64,000 nucleotides of DNA from Acidobacteriota bacterium (lineage in GTDB: Bacteria; Acidobacteriota; Vicinamibacteria; Vicinamibacterales; CAVVIG01): the NCBI GenBank assembly GCA_003222395.1, contig QHWB01000052.1, forward strand, positions 1 through 64,000. Reading direction: 5' to 3'. Positions 1-15,193 of this stretch are shown piece by piece. The position numbers were made by a program, and so were the translations under genes. Below the pieces are notes generated by a model. The model was not told the origin of the DNA, made no database searches, and saw nothing but the letters and a program-made list of their open reading frames with translations. The stretch's first letter is position 1. Every line of letters starts with the position of its first letter.

Positions 1-447
1 CAACTCTTCGATGATCTGCAGATGATTCGGGCGCGGTTCGTTGATGGCCGACCAGACGGCTGTGTCGAGGACATTGCCTCCGTACATGCTTCGTGGTTCG
101 AGCGGAGCTTTCCATTGAATGAGCAACCGCACCGTTTCCAACTGCCCACGGTTCACGGCCCAATGGAATGCGTTCAGGCCAGTGCCGGCGCCGCCCGATG
201 GATCGAGGCCGTGCGTCAACAAGTACGTTGCCACGCTGGTCCGGCCGAGAAAGCATGCGCACGTCAGCGCTTCCGCCAACGCCTTCTCTTCAGTCCGGAA
301 ACGGCCCTCTTCGTACCAGTCGACAATCCGTGCACGCCCGCGGCCCGCTTCATCGTCGAACAGCGTCTCGAGCCGAGAAAAGTCTCCATTGTGGAGCCCT
401 TGAAGGGCATCTCGAAACACGGCGTCGTTCTCGTTGCTGGCCTCCAT
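1..447 (-). CDS. Ankyrin-repeat protein, 3' end outside window
   Basis: The leftward frame opens with ATG at 447 and stays open for 149 codons to the window edge, so the C-terminus is missing. The protein starts MEASNENDAVFRDALQG. Its second half shows ankyrin-type helices, with the segments LNAFHWAVNRGQLETVRLLI and LDTAVWSAIN spaced like successive repeats. Ankyrin repeats bind proteins; no partner is evident. The gene lies 38 bases beyond an attC-like site (485-577), so it is the fourth cassette of the array counted from rpoC. Ankyrin proteins of this kind often have few repeats and no signal peptide, and none is seen here. The family is clear; the cellular role is unknown. Confidence 0.8.
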   Translation of the reverse strand, partial: MEASNENDAVFRDALQGLHNGDFSRLETLFDDEAGRGRARIVDWYEEGRFRTEEKALAEALTCACFLGRTSVATYLLTHGLDPSGGAGTGLNAFHWAVNRGQLETVRLLIQWKAPLEPRSMYGGNVLDTAVWSAINEPRPNHLQIIEEL

Positions 448-484
448 CGTGTTCTCCGAGACTCTTGGTTATGGCATGCAGGCG

Positions 485-577
485 GTCTAACGATCGGCGC
501 TCACCCGCGAGCCGCCTCTTTTCGCTGAGCGTTCAAACGGTCCCGCGCGGCTCGTCGGGTGCAGCGCTTGGTTAGGC
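485..577 (-). other. attC-like integron recombination site 1
   Basis: The 93-base site is bounded by GTCTAAC (485-491) and GTTAGGC (571-577), which match the integron consensus RYYYAAC and GTTRRRY. The arms GCGCTCACCCGCGAGCC and, on the other strand, GCGCTGCACCCGACGAGCC pair almost perfectly. One arm carries two extra unpaired bases, as expected of the extrahelical bases of attC hairpins. The conserved AGCC/GGCT core is present. It lies 22 bases after the stop of the DUF6174-like gene and before the ankyrin gene, as in a cassette. Read leftward it begins with codons for NQALHPT, a string I have often seen in spurious ORFs running over such sites. Confidence 0.78.
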
Positions 578-598
578 CATTCAAGACACACCTCTTCG

Positions 599-1069
599 CT
601 ACCGGGACAGCGCGGTGAACGCTTCGATCGCAAAGCCATACTCTTCGTCTGCCGTGTATTGTTTCGGATCAATGTATACGCGTCTTGGATAACCGAGATC
701 GGGGTCGTATTCAATCTCCATCCGATACGGCTGTTCTCTCAGTGCTGTACGAATGAACGCAAACTGCTTTTCTACAGTACTGTACTTCTCTAAGTCCTCG
801 GGTGAGCGTGTTCGAAGCAAACCCGCGCGTGATCCCGCACCATTGTTTACGCGAAACACAATTGGTTCAGAACCCGGTGGCGCTGGTGCACAGAAGCAAA
901 TAATCTTGAGAGTGAATTCGTACGTTTTTGGTTTGTTGGTCGACCACTTCGCTTCCGCAAGAGCTAACTGCTCCTGGATCGATGGTATTTGTGCTTCGAC
1001 CGCGATAGCCGAGAACGCGAGTACCGCGCAGATCAAGGATAGGCCCTTAGGAATTCGTTTCATCAACAT
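599..1069 (-). CDS. Secreted DUF6174-like protein (cassette gene)
   Basis: This 156-residue protein is read from ATG at 1069; a second ATG two codons in is also possible. An N-terminal hydrophobic segment (KGLSLICAVLAFSAIAVEAQ) looks like a signal peptide cleaved after VEA. The mature part contains YEFTLKIICFCAP followed by a V-x-V strand and a C-terminal GYPRRVYIDPKQYTADEEYGF. This is the pattern of DUF6174 proteins, whose function is unknown. The gene starts 10 bases from one attC-like site and ends 22 bases before another, so it fills a typical cassette. The family assignment rests on motif memory; the signal peptide and reading frame are directly visible. Confidence 0.75.
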   Translation of the reverse strand: MLMKRIPKGLSLICAVLAFSAIAVEAQIPSIQEQLALAEAKWSTNKPKTYEFTLKIICFCAPAPPGSEPIVFRVNNGAGSRAGLLRTRSPEDLEKYSTVEKQFAFIRTALREQPYRMEIEYDPDLGYPRRVYIDPKQYTADEEYGFAIEAFTALSR

Positions 1070-1078
1070 ACTCTGACC

Positions 1079-1152
1079 ACCTAACGCCGTTCGCGATGAG
1101 CCGTGGCGCTCACATCTGAACAGGCGCCGTCGGCTCCATCGCGATGTTATGC
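1079..1152 (-). other. attC-like integron recombination site 2
   Basis: The 74-base site runs from ACCTAAC (1079-1085, matching RYYYAAC) to GTTATGC (1146-1152, one base off GTTRRRY but also found in Vibrio repeats). The arms CGCGATGAGCCGTGGCGC and CGCGATGGAGCCGACGGCGC (other strand) pair with an extra unpaired G before AGCCG, the usual extrahelical position. It lies 24 bases after the stop of the pilin-like gene and 10 bases before the start of the next gene. Confidence 0.75.
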
Positions 1153-1175
1153 GGCCGTCGACGTTGCAGGATAGT

Positions 1176-1712
1176 TTACCTACCGGCCGGCCGGACGTCG
1201 GCAACGGAGTGTCGTGTATCGAGACACCGACCGGCCTCAACCCGGGGCACAGCCCCGCCGTCGGTAAAGTAGATCGATCCTCTATCGTCACCACAGAACG
1301 AATGACGCTGCGGCGTCGAATTCAACGGAATCGCGACAACGGCGAAACGCGTCATCGCTGAGTGAGACACGCGCCGGTCAGACCGGGGCTCAGCGCTCGG
1401 GCCTGCATGAAACTCGAAGCCGTACCCACGTCGCTCCTGTGTTACCGCCAAGTGGTGTTCCAGGAAGGGACTGTGGCCACGGACCCCGGGGACACATGAG
1501 GCAGAGTCGAGGCACTCCAGTGTGTCGTAGTACCCTTCATTGAGCGACGCGTACGCCAACTCGCCAGCCATGATGGCGCGAACGACCGCAATTGCGCCAG
1601 GCTCGGTTCGATCAGGCTCTCCGACGTGCGGCGCCATGAGAACAACCGCGTACAACAAAACGACCGCGATGCCTGCTCGCCTGACGGCGACGCGATATTT
1701 CAATACGGCCAC
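1176..1712 (-). CDS. Membrane-anchored pilin-like protein (cassette gene)
   Basis: The frame from GTG at 1712 gives 178 residues; it is open upstream to 1796 without an ATG, so the start is uncertain. One hydrophobic helix (AGIAVVLLYAVVLM) lies near the N-terminus. The rest resembles the globular part of acidobacterial type IV pilins and pseudopilins: an alpha segment AIMAGELAYASLNEGYYDTL, then GYGFEFHAG, a FAVVAIP strand, and FCGDDRGSIYFTDGG. No prepilin peptidase site is seen, so assembly into a pilus is doubtful. It sits between two attC-like sites. Family membership is inferred from residue patterns only. Confidence 0.6.
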   Translation of the reverse strand: MAVLKYRVAVRRAGIAVVLLYAVVLMAPHVGEPDRTEPGAIAVVRAIMAGELAYASLNEGYYDTLECLDSASCVPGVRGHSPFLEHHLAVTQERRGYGFEFHAGPSAEPRSDRRVSHSAMTRFAVVAIPLNSTPQRHSFCGDDRGSIYFTDGGAVPRVEAGRCLDTRHSVADVRPAGR

Positions 1713-1864
1713 CGCGCCAATGACGCCATCGAGACCGTAAGTATCATCGGTACCGGCACGGACAGCGGCAAGTACACCGACACCGGGTGAAAATGTCTAC
1801 GGAAACTGCGCTTCGCCGAGCATCTGCGAACCCTTGTTTTCCGGTGGTCGGTCAATCCGTGTCC

Positions 1865-1948
1865 GCATAACGTCTCGCGCTGAGCCGCGCGCTGCGGCTA
1901 CGGGCTGGCACGGACATTAGGCGCGACGGCTCCGGCGCGTTGTTCGGC
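1865..1948 (-). other. attC-like integron recombination site 3
   Basis: The 84-base site is bounded by GCATAAC (1865-1871) and GTTCGGC (1942-1948). Each is one base off consensus, but they hold the invariant AAC and GTT. The inner arms CGCGCTGAGCCGCGCGC and CGCGCCGGAGCCGTCGCGC (other strand) pair with an extra unpaired G at AGCCG, as in the other two sites. It follows the stop of the secreted protein gene by 6 bases. The following 152 bases up to 1712 hold only a possible 5' extension of the pilin-like gene. Confidence 0.7.
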
Positions 1949-1954
1949 GGCGTC

Positions 1955-2446
1955 TCACGACACCTTGGTAACGAACTTGAGTTCACTGCCACCGGCCGTC
2001 GCCGTGACCTCCCAGCAACCAGACGTGGGGAAAAAGACTCGGCTCGCCTGAAAACCTGTCGGATAACAGCATGGAATGTCGGCTTTGAGTGCCATGGCAC
2101 CGTCGCCGTCAAGCCGACGCCCCACCACCTTGAGATTCGTTCCTGGCGGCCGAATCCAGAGAACCTTGTTTCCGTTGTTTCCAGAAGCCCAATGTCCCGC
2201 ACCCCACCCAGCCCATATGGAACGATCGGCATTGATGTACCACGGGCCTAGTCCAAAGGGATCGGCATTGGGATCTCTCGGTGGCTCCGCCCGGACAAGT
2301 TCACTTACCCGGCAGCCCGTCGTTGAAGGTGCCTGAACGAGCTCTGAGGGCGCCTGAGCCTCGATTCGGGGCAGCTGCGTTCTCGATCCGCAGAATGCAA
2401 GCAGGAAAATCACTCCGCCAAGTCGTAGGACCCGTTGATGTGCCAT
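1955..2446 (-). CDS. Secreted protein of unknown function (cassette gene)
   Basis: ATG at 2446 is preceded by GGGAG at good spacing and gives 163 residues. The N-terminus MAHQRVLRLGGVIFLLAFCG is a signal peptide; the cysteine after LLAF could be lipidated but the lipobox is imperfect. The mature protein contains GPWYINADRSIWAGW, KVLWIRPPGTNLKVVGRRL, a double cysteine in DIPCCYPTGFQASRVFFP, and GCWEVTATAGGSELKFV. I have seen such GPWY...IPCCYPTGFQ...GCWEVTA proteins in soil bacteria, always without known function; the last part looks like a beta-sandwich. It is the cassette nearest rpoC. Confidence 0.75.
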   Translation of the reverse strand: MAHQRVLRLGGVIFLLAFCGSRTQLPRIEAQAPSELVQAPSTTGCRVSELVRAEPPRDPNADPFGLGPWYINADRSIWAGWGAGHWASGNNGNKVLWIRPPGTNLKVVGRRLDGDGAMALKADIPCCYPTGFQASRVFFPTSGCWEVTATAGGSELKFVTKVS

Positions 2447-2470
2447 GACGGCTCCCTTTGTTGTTCGTCC

Positions 2471-2554
2471 GCCGAACGTTGCAAATGAGCCGCGCGCCGC
2501 GGTGACGGGATCGCACAACCTGGGATTGATCAGGGCGGCTCGTGTGCCGAACGC
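2471..2554. other. Possible degenerate attC-like remnant
   Basis: This gene-free stretch starts with GCCGAAC and contains ATGAGCCGC and, 60 bases on, GGCGGCTCGT followed by GCCGAACGCC. The AGCCGC/GCGGCT arms can pair, but no GTT box closes the right end. It could be the decayed first site of the cassette array or chance similarity. Confidence 0.3.
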
Positions 2555-2556
2555 CA

Positions 2557-2593
2557 CAAAAAACTGAGGGCGGCGATCCGTCGACCGCCGCCC
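2557..2593 (-). terminator. Rho-independent terminator of the rpoBC operon
   Basis: Read leftward, GGGCGGCG and CGCCGCCC (2568-2593) form an 8-bp stem with a 10-base loop, then CTCAGTTTTTT. It lies 41 bases past the rpoC stop and marks the boundary between the conserved operon and the cassette array. Confidence 0.85.
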
Positions 2594-2633
2594 AATCCGA
2601 AATCCGAAATCCGAAATCTGAAATGCTGAAATC
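2594..2633. repeat. Tandem heptamer array after rpoC
   Basis: Three exact copies of AATCCGA are followed by the variants AATCTGA, AATGCTGA and AATCTCA up to the rpoC stop codon. Only one arm is present, so no hairpin forms. It belongs to the same class as the arrays at 12334, 31254, 32151, 33547 and 38641. Confidence 0.85.
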
Positions 2634-6848
<4,215 letters not shown>

Positions 6849-6852
6849 TTAT

Positions 6853-11151
<4,299 letters not shown>

Positions 11152-11222
11152 TCTTTAAACCTCGAGGAGAATCGGAGCGCTCGCCCGCTTCGCCCACTCG
11201 CGAAACGGCATCTGCTGAACCT

Positions 11223-11235
11223 GTAGGGCTCGGCC

Positions 11236-11239
<4 letters not shown>
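11223..11239 (-). promoter_or_regulatory. Small hairpin between rplL and rpoB
   Basis: GTAGGGC-TCG-GCCCTAC forms a perfect 7-bp stem overlapping the rplL stop codon. There is no T-run, so it is not a full terminator. In E. coli the same gap holds an attenuator and an RNase III site that lower rpoBC relative to ribosomal protein output. A similar role here is inference. Confidence 0.4.
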
Positions 11240-11631
<392 letters not shown>

Positions 11632-11654
11632 GGGTTTCTCTCTCTCTGTTGGCG

Positions 11655-11673
11655 TGGTGGGGCCCCCACCACA
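11655..11673. repeat. GTGGGGC palindrome between rplJ and rplL
   Basis: GTGGTGGGG and CCCCACCAC are back to back, followed by TTTCTTACT. This resembles the core of the dispersed GTGGGGCCCCAC family seen at 13175, 15080, 29115, 35130 and 44222. The rest of the 11632-11786 gap is GC-rich with a CCTTCG...CGGTCG motif and no gene. Confidence 0.5.
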
Positions 11674-11786
11674 TTTCTTACTCTGCCGCCGGGGCGCCGC
11701 CCCCGCGGCCTGTGCCTTCGCGACCTTCGGTCGCTCGGCTCTGCTTGCGACGCCTGATCCCTCATCCCTAATCGCGACACTGTCGC

Positions 11787-12311
11787 CTACGCAGACTTCT
11801 TCTTCTCGATCTGCGAAAGCACGTTCATGAAATCCTGCGGCGCGGCGCGCAGCACGCGCACGACGTTGACCATCGGGGCCTGCATCGTGCCGAGGAGGCG
11901 CGCATACAGCTCCGGCTTGCTCGGCATGTTCGCCAGATCGGTGATGCCGGCGGGCGCCACCGACGTGCCCTGCACGACCGCCGCTTTGATCGTCAGCGTC
12001 GGCGCCGTCTTGACGAACGTTGTCAGCGTCTTGGCGAGCGCGACCGGATCGGTCGCGGTGTAGGCGACTGCCGTCGTCCCTTCGAAGTACTTCTCCAGGG
12101 CGGCGAAGCGCGTCCCCTTCAGCGCGCGCTTGGCGAGCGTGTTCTTCACGACCTTGTAGCCCGCCTTCGCGCCGCGAATCTGCCGCCGCAGATCGGTTAC
12201 CTGCGGAACAGTCAGCCCTTTGTAGTCGACGAGAATCGCGGTTTCCGATCCCTTGAACGCCTGCTCGAGCTGATGCAGCTCCTGCTCTTTGTCCGCTCTG
12301 GTGACAGCCAT
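11787..12311 (-). CDS. rplJ: Ribosomal protein uL10
   Basis: The 174-residue protein anchors the bL12 stalk on 23S r[38 protein letters not shown] and [13 protein letters not shown] are standard uL10 segments, and the C-terminal helix that binds bL12 dimers is present ([20 protein letters not shown]). The leader between rplA and rplJ, which in many bacteria binds the L10-L12 complex for feedback control, is here largely filled by an inverted heptamer array. Confidence 0.97.
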   Translation of the reverse strand: MAVTRADKEQELHQLEQAFKGSETAILVDYKGLTVPQVTDLRRQIRGAKAGYKVVKNTLAKRALKGTRFAALEKYFEGTTAVAYTATDPVALAKTLTTFVKTAPTLTIKAAVVQGTSVAPAGITDLANMPSKPELYARLLGTMQAPMVNVVRVLRAAPQDFMNVLSQIEKKKSA

Positions 12312-12333
12312 TTACTGATCCTTGTAGTCCGAT

Positions 12334-12412
12334 GGGATTCGGGATTCGGATTCGGGATTCGGGTAGTCCAAAGCCGGCGAATCCCAAATCCCCAATCCCT
12401 AATCCCGAATTC
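12334..12412. repeat. Inverted GGGATTC heptamer array, rplA-rplJ gap
   Basis: One arm has repeated GGGATTC/GGATTC units and the other has AATCCC, AATCCCC and AATCCCG units. The two are complementary and flank TAGTCCAAAGCCGGCG, so the transcript would fold into a long hairpin just ahead of rplJ. It occupies most of the position where the L10 autoregulatory leader lies in other bacteria. Confidence 0.85.
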
Positions 12413-12421
12413 CATCGCGCG

Positions 12422-13129
12422 TCAGTGTTTCACCGCAACATCAATGTGCGTCGTGTCGATCCTGATCCCCGGACCCATCGTCGATGAGACGGTGACGCTC
12501 CTCAGATATTTGCCCTTGGCCGCCGCGGGCTTCGCTTTCACGATGCTGTCAACGAGCGCGTGCGCGTTAGCGACGAGCGCATCGGATTTGAACGACGTCT
12601 TGCCGAGCGGAGCGTGGATGATGCCGGTCTTGTCGACGCGGAACTCCACCTTGCCGGCCTTGATTTCCTTGATCGCCTTCGCGATGTCGGTGGTGACGGT
12701 GCCGGTCTTCGGATTCGGCATCAGGCCGCGCGGGCCAAGCACCTTCCCGAGCTTGCCGACGGCGCGCATCATGTCGGGCGTGGCGACGACGGCGTCGAAG
12801 TCCATGAAGCCGCCCTGGATTTTGTCCACCATCTCTTCGCCGCCGATGACGTCGGCGCCGGCTTCCTGCGCTTCCTTCTGCTTCTCGCCGCCCGCAATCG
12901 CGAGGACGCGCTTGCTCTTGCCCAGTCCATGTGGAAGTACGACGGTGCCGCGCACCATCTGGTCGGCGTGCTTCGGATCGACGCCGAGGCGCAGCGACAT
13001 GTCCACGGTCTCATCGAACTTGGCGAACTTGACCTTCTGCACGAGCGGGATCGCCTCCTCGATCGAATACGTTCGATCGGGAGCGACCTGGCCGCGGGCA
13101 GCGGCGAATTGCTTTCCGCGTTTGCGCAT
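12422..13129 (-). CDS. rplA: Ribosomal protein uL1
   Basis: The 235-residue protein is the L1 stalk component and in many species represses its own operon. The start at 13129 gives MRKRGKQF and is preceded by GGAGG; an upstream in-frame extension to 13273 is rejected because it runs through a dispersed repeat. [32 protein letters not shown] and [15 protein letters not shown] are the diagnostic uL1 segments. The gap to rplK is 200 bases, long for this operon, because of the repeats. Confidence 0.97.
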   Translation of the reverse strand: MRKRGKQFAAARGQVAPDRTYSIEEAIPLVQKVKFAKFDETVDMSLRLGVDPKHADQMVRGTVVLPHGLGKSKRVLAIAGGEKQKEAQEAGADVIGGEEMVDKIQGGFMDFDAVVATPDMMRAVGKLGKVLGPRGLMPNPKTGTVTTDIAKAIKEIKAGKVEFRVDKTGIIHAPLGKTSFKSDALVANAHALVDSIVKAKPAAAKGKYLRSVTVSSTMGPGIRIDTTHIDVAVKH

Positions 13130-13174
13130 GTGATGAAACCTCCGTGGTCCGAACGCGCTCGCGAGCGCTTCCAC

Positions 13175-13275
13175 TGTTTTACTTCGCGTGGGCCCCGCGT
13201 CTTTCATTGCGCCGGGCTCCACCCCGTCGCTGTTGCTCCGCGAAAGCGCCTCGCAACGGCTCAAGGCTGTCACGC
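13175..13275 (-). repeat. Dispersed GTGGGGCCCCAC-type element, copy near rplA
   Basis: Read leftward the element contains GTGACAGCCTTGAGCCGTTG, CGAGGCGCTT, GAGCAACAGCG, GGCGCAATGAAAGA and GGGGCCCACGCG in order. The same blocks in the same order occur at 35130-35240 inside ispE, with only scattered differences over about 105 bases. This is therefore a true dispersed repeat, with no gene of its own. Confidence 0.85.
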
Positions 13276-13290
13276 GCTGACGCCTAGATT

Positions 13291-13316
13291 CGGTAGCGCA
13301 GACCTTTAGGGCTGCC
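13291..13316. repeat. Diverged GGTAGCGC...CCTTT repeat
   Basis: GGTAGCGCAGACCTTTAGGG resembles the unit GGTAGCGCGAGCCTTTCAGG that is tandemly repeated in nuoM (60451-60755) and present in alr. It lies 14 bases past the rplK stop. Confidence 0.5.
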
Positions 13317-13329
13317 CAGCAACCAGCCC

Positions 13330-13755
13330 CTATCCGATCACGTCCAGCCCCATCGATCGGGCTGTTCCGCGAACGGTCTTGATCGCGGCTTCGAGCGACT
13401 CCGCGTTCAGGTCGGGCATCTTCGTCTTCGCGATCTCCTCGACCTGCTTCGCCGTCACAGTGCCGACCTTGTTTTTGTTCGGCTCGGCCGATCCCTTCGC
13501 GATGTTCGCGGCGCGCTTCAGCAGGACCGCCGCGGGCGGCGTCTTGGTGATGAACGTGTAGGACCGATCCGCGAATACGGTGACGACCACGGGGATGATC
13601 AACCCCTCGTCTTTCGCCGTGCGCGAATTGAAGTTCTTGCAGAAGTCCATGATGTTGACGCCCTGCGGGCCGAGCGCGGTCCCCACGGGCGGCGCCGGCG
13701 TTGCCTTGCCGGCGGCAATCTGGAGCTTCACGACTGCTTGTACTTTCTTGGCCAT
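13330..13755 (-). CDS. rplK: Ribosomal protein uL11
   Basis: The 141-residue protein of the GTPase-associated centre binds 23S rRNA and is needed for the RelA response. [31 protein letters not shown] is the N-terminal domain signature, with the prolines that contact thiostrepton, and the C-terminal RNA-binding domain ends [12 protein letters not shown]. Length and start are standard. It is separated from nusG by 52 bases. Confidence 0.98.
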   Translation of the reverse strand: MAKKVQAVVKLQIAAGKATPAPPVGTALGPQGVNIMDFCKNFNSRTAKDEGLIIPVVVTVFADRSYTFITKTPPAAVLLKRAANIAKGSAEPNKNKVGTVTAKQVEEIAKTKMPDLNAESLEAAIKTVRGTARSMGLDVIG

Positions 13756-13807
13756 CGTTTAACCGTCAAGCCACGAACTCACGAAACCACGAAAATCACG
13801 ATTGGGT

Positions 13808-14350
13808 CTAAATCTTCTCCACCTGCAAGAAATCCAATTCCACGGGCGTCGATCGTCCGAAGATCGTCACCATCACCTTCAGCGTGTTCTTGTCGAGATT
13901 CACCTCGTCGACGACGCCGTTGAAGCTGGTGAACGGGCCTTCGTTGATCCGCACCTGCTCGCCCTTCTCGAACATGTACTTCGGCTTCGGCTTCTCGGCC
14001 GCCGTCCGCACCTGCTGGAGGATTTGTTCGACCTCCTCCTTGCTGAGCGGCGTAGGCTTCGCGCCGGCGCCGACGAAGCCGGTTACCTTCGGCGTGTTCT
14101 TCACCACGTGCCACGCGTGGTCGGACATGTTCATCTCGACCAGGATGTAGCCGGGAAAGAACCGCTTCGCGGTGACGACCTTCTTGCCGCCGCGCATCTC
14201 CACGACGTCCTCGGTCGGGATGAGGACTTCGCCGATGTCGTTCTGCAGCCCGTACGCCTTGACGCGCTCCTGCAGCGATTCGGCGACCTTTTTCTCGAAC
14301 CCCGAGTAGGTGTGGACGATGTACCAGCTCTTCGTCGCGACGTCGGTCAT
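13808..14350 (-). CDS. nusG: Transcription antitermination factor NusG
   Basis: The 180-residue protein has an NGN domain ([19 protein letters not shown] through [10 protein letters not shown]) that binds the RNA polymerase clamp and a C-terminal KOW domain ([21 protein letters not shown]) that binds S10 or Rho. The start at 14350 overlaps the secE stop in ATGA, so a longer upstream start is not needed. The position between secE and rplK is the conserved one. Confidence 0.97.
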   Translation of the reverse strand: MTDVATKSWYIVHTYSGFEKKVAESLQERVKAYGLQNDIGEVLIPTEDVVEMRGGKKVVTAKRFFPGYILVEMNMSDHAWHVVKNTPKVTGFVGAGAKPTPLSKEEVEQILQQVRTAAEKPKPKYMFEKGEQVRINEGPFTSFNGVVDEVNLDKNTLKVMVTIFGRSTPVELDFLQVEKI

Positions 14351-14607
14351 GCGGTCGGCCCTGACACGCCGAACATCTTGAAGATCCACTGCACGAGCTT
14401 CAGCAGCCCGAAGTCGAGGACGAAGAGGTACACGCCGAAGAACACCGAGACGAGAATGACGACGACCGTCGTCGCGTACACTTCCTTCGAGCCCGGCCAG
14501 GTGACGCGCTTCAGCTCGTTCCGCACCTCGCTGAGGAACAGCCGCGCGCGCTCGAGACGTCCACCGGTCGCTTCTCTGACTGTTTCGAGCGTCGTTGTTT
14601 CCGCCAT
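14347..14607 (-). CDS. secE: Preprotein translocase subunit SecE
   Basis: The 86-residue protein clamps SecY in the inner membrane. After a short polar N-terminus it has the amphipathic [20 protein letters not shown] motif and one transmembrane helix ([24 protein letters not shown]). The start at 14607 (MAETTT) has AAGGAC in front, better than the in-frame ATG 33 bases upstream. It overlaps nusG by 4 bases and follows tRNA-Trp. Confidence 0.95.
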   Translation of the reverse strand: MAETTTLETVREATGGRLERARLFLSEVRNELKRVTWPGSKEVYATTVVVILVSVFFGVYLFVLDFGLLKLVQWIFKMFGVSGPTA

Positions 14608-14639
14608 GTCCTTACTTTCCTGCTTCCAGCTCGCTCTCA

Positions 14640-14735
14640 TCGACGTCCACCTTCGCGCTTCGCGCTTCGGTGGACAACCTTCGCCCGGCTTGCCAACCGT
14701 AGCTCACGCGCTCGTTCGCAAGCGTGAGCGAAGGT
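14640..14735. repeat. Hairpins downstream of tRNA-Trp
   Basis: Two palindromes occur. GTCCACC and GGTGGAC flank TTCGCGC units at 14645-14675. GCCAACCGTAGCTCACGC pairs with GCGTGAGCGAAGGTTGGC at 14691-14738, leaving a 3x3 internal loop. The second one includes the encoded CCA end of tRNA-Trp in its stem. Confidence 0.8.
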
Positions 14736-14811
14736 TGGCAGGCCAGGAGGGAATCGAACCCCCAACCCCCGGTTTTGGAGACCGGTGCTCTGCCAATTGA
14801 GCTACTGGCCT
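14736..14811 (-). tRNA. tRNA-Trp (anticodon CCA)
   Basis: The leftward strand folds as a cloverleaf with acceptor AGGCCAG/CTGGCCT, anticodon loop CTCCAAA, T-arm GGTTCGATTC and an encoded 3' CCA after discriminator G. Placement between rpmG and secE is conserved among bacteria. Confidence 0.95.
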
Positions 14812-14929
14812 TTGTCTACAGCGCGCTCCGCTTCGCTTCGCGCGCATCTCGCGCCCTTCACTCGCTCTGCCCTCCGGCGTCGCGCCGTTCCGGGCGCGGC
14901 GTGTCGCTGGCGCCGCCGAACTCGTTCGT

Positions 14930-15079
14930 CTACTTCGATTCCCTATGCGCCGTGTGTTTCCGGCAGAAGCGGCAGTACTTCGAGAATTCCAGCCGCTCCG
15001 TCGTCTTCTTCTTGTTCTTGGTCGTGCTGTAGTTGCGCCGCTTGCACTCCTGGCACGCCATGGTCACGATGTCTCTCAT
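14930..15079 (-). CDS. rpmG: Ribosomal protein bL33
   Basis: This 49-residue large-subunit protein reads [17 protein letters not shown], then [18 protein letters not shown], then [13 protein letters not shown]. Four cysteines in two CxxC pairs form the zinc-binding (C+) version of bL33. ATG at 15079 lies next to a GTGGGGC-type repeat. The position between tuf and tRNA-Trp/secE matches other bacteria. The 118 bases down to tRNA-Trp hold no gene. Confidence 0.95.
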   Translation of the reverse strand: MRDIVTMACQECKRRNYSTTKNKKKTTERLEFSKYCRFCRKHTAHRESK

Positions 15080-15140
15080 TTTTTACTCCGCGTGGGGCTC
15101 CACCCCCACGCGCTGACACGCTCGCGGCGTAAAACCGCTC
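15080..15140. repeat. Dispersed GTGGGGC element upstream of rpmG
   Basis: TTTTTTACTCCGCGTGGGGC, TCCACCCCCACGCGCTGACA and CGCTCGCGGCG match in order the blocks near 29115, 34660 and 44222. CGTGGGGC and CCCCACG can pair as a short hairpin in the rpmG leader. Confidence 0.65.
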
Positions 15141-15193
15141 GCGCGTATCCGGAACGGACCGTCGACGAAAGGGATGCCAGCGCGTCACCGCGA

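Noticed and set aside
487-714. A 75-codon leftward ORF containing NQALHPTSRAGP
   Set aside because: It overlaps the attC-like site and the DUF6174-like gene in another frame; such peptide strings are by-products of translating recombination sites.
12422-13273. A longer rplA start at 13273
   Set aside because: The extra 48 codons run through a dispersed repeat; ATG at 13129 has a ribosome binding site and gives the canonical N-terminus.
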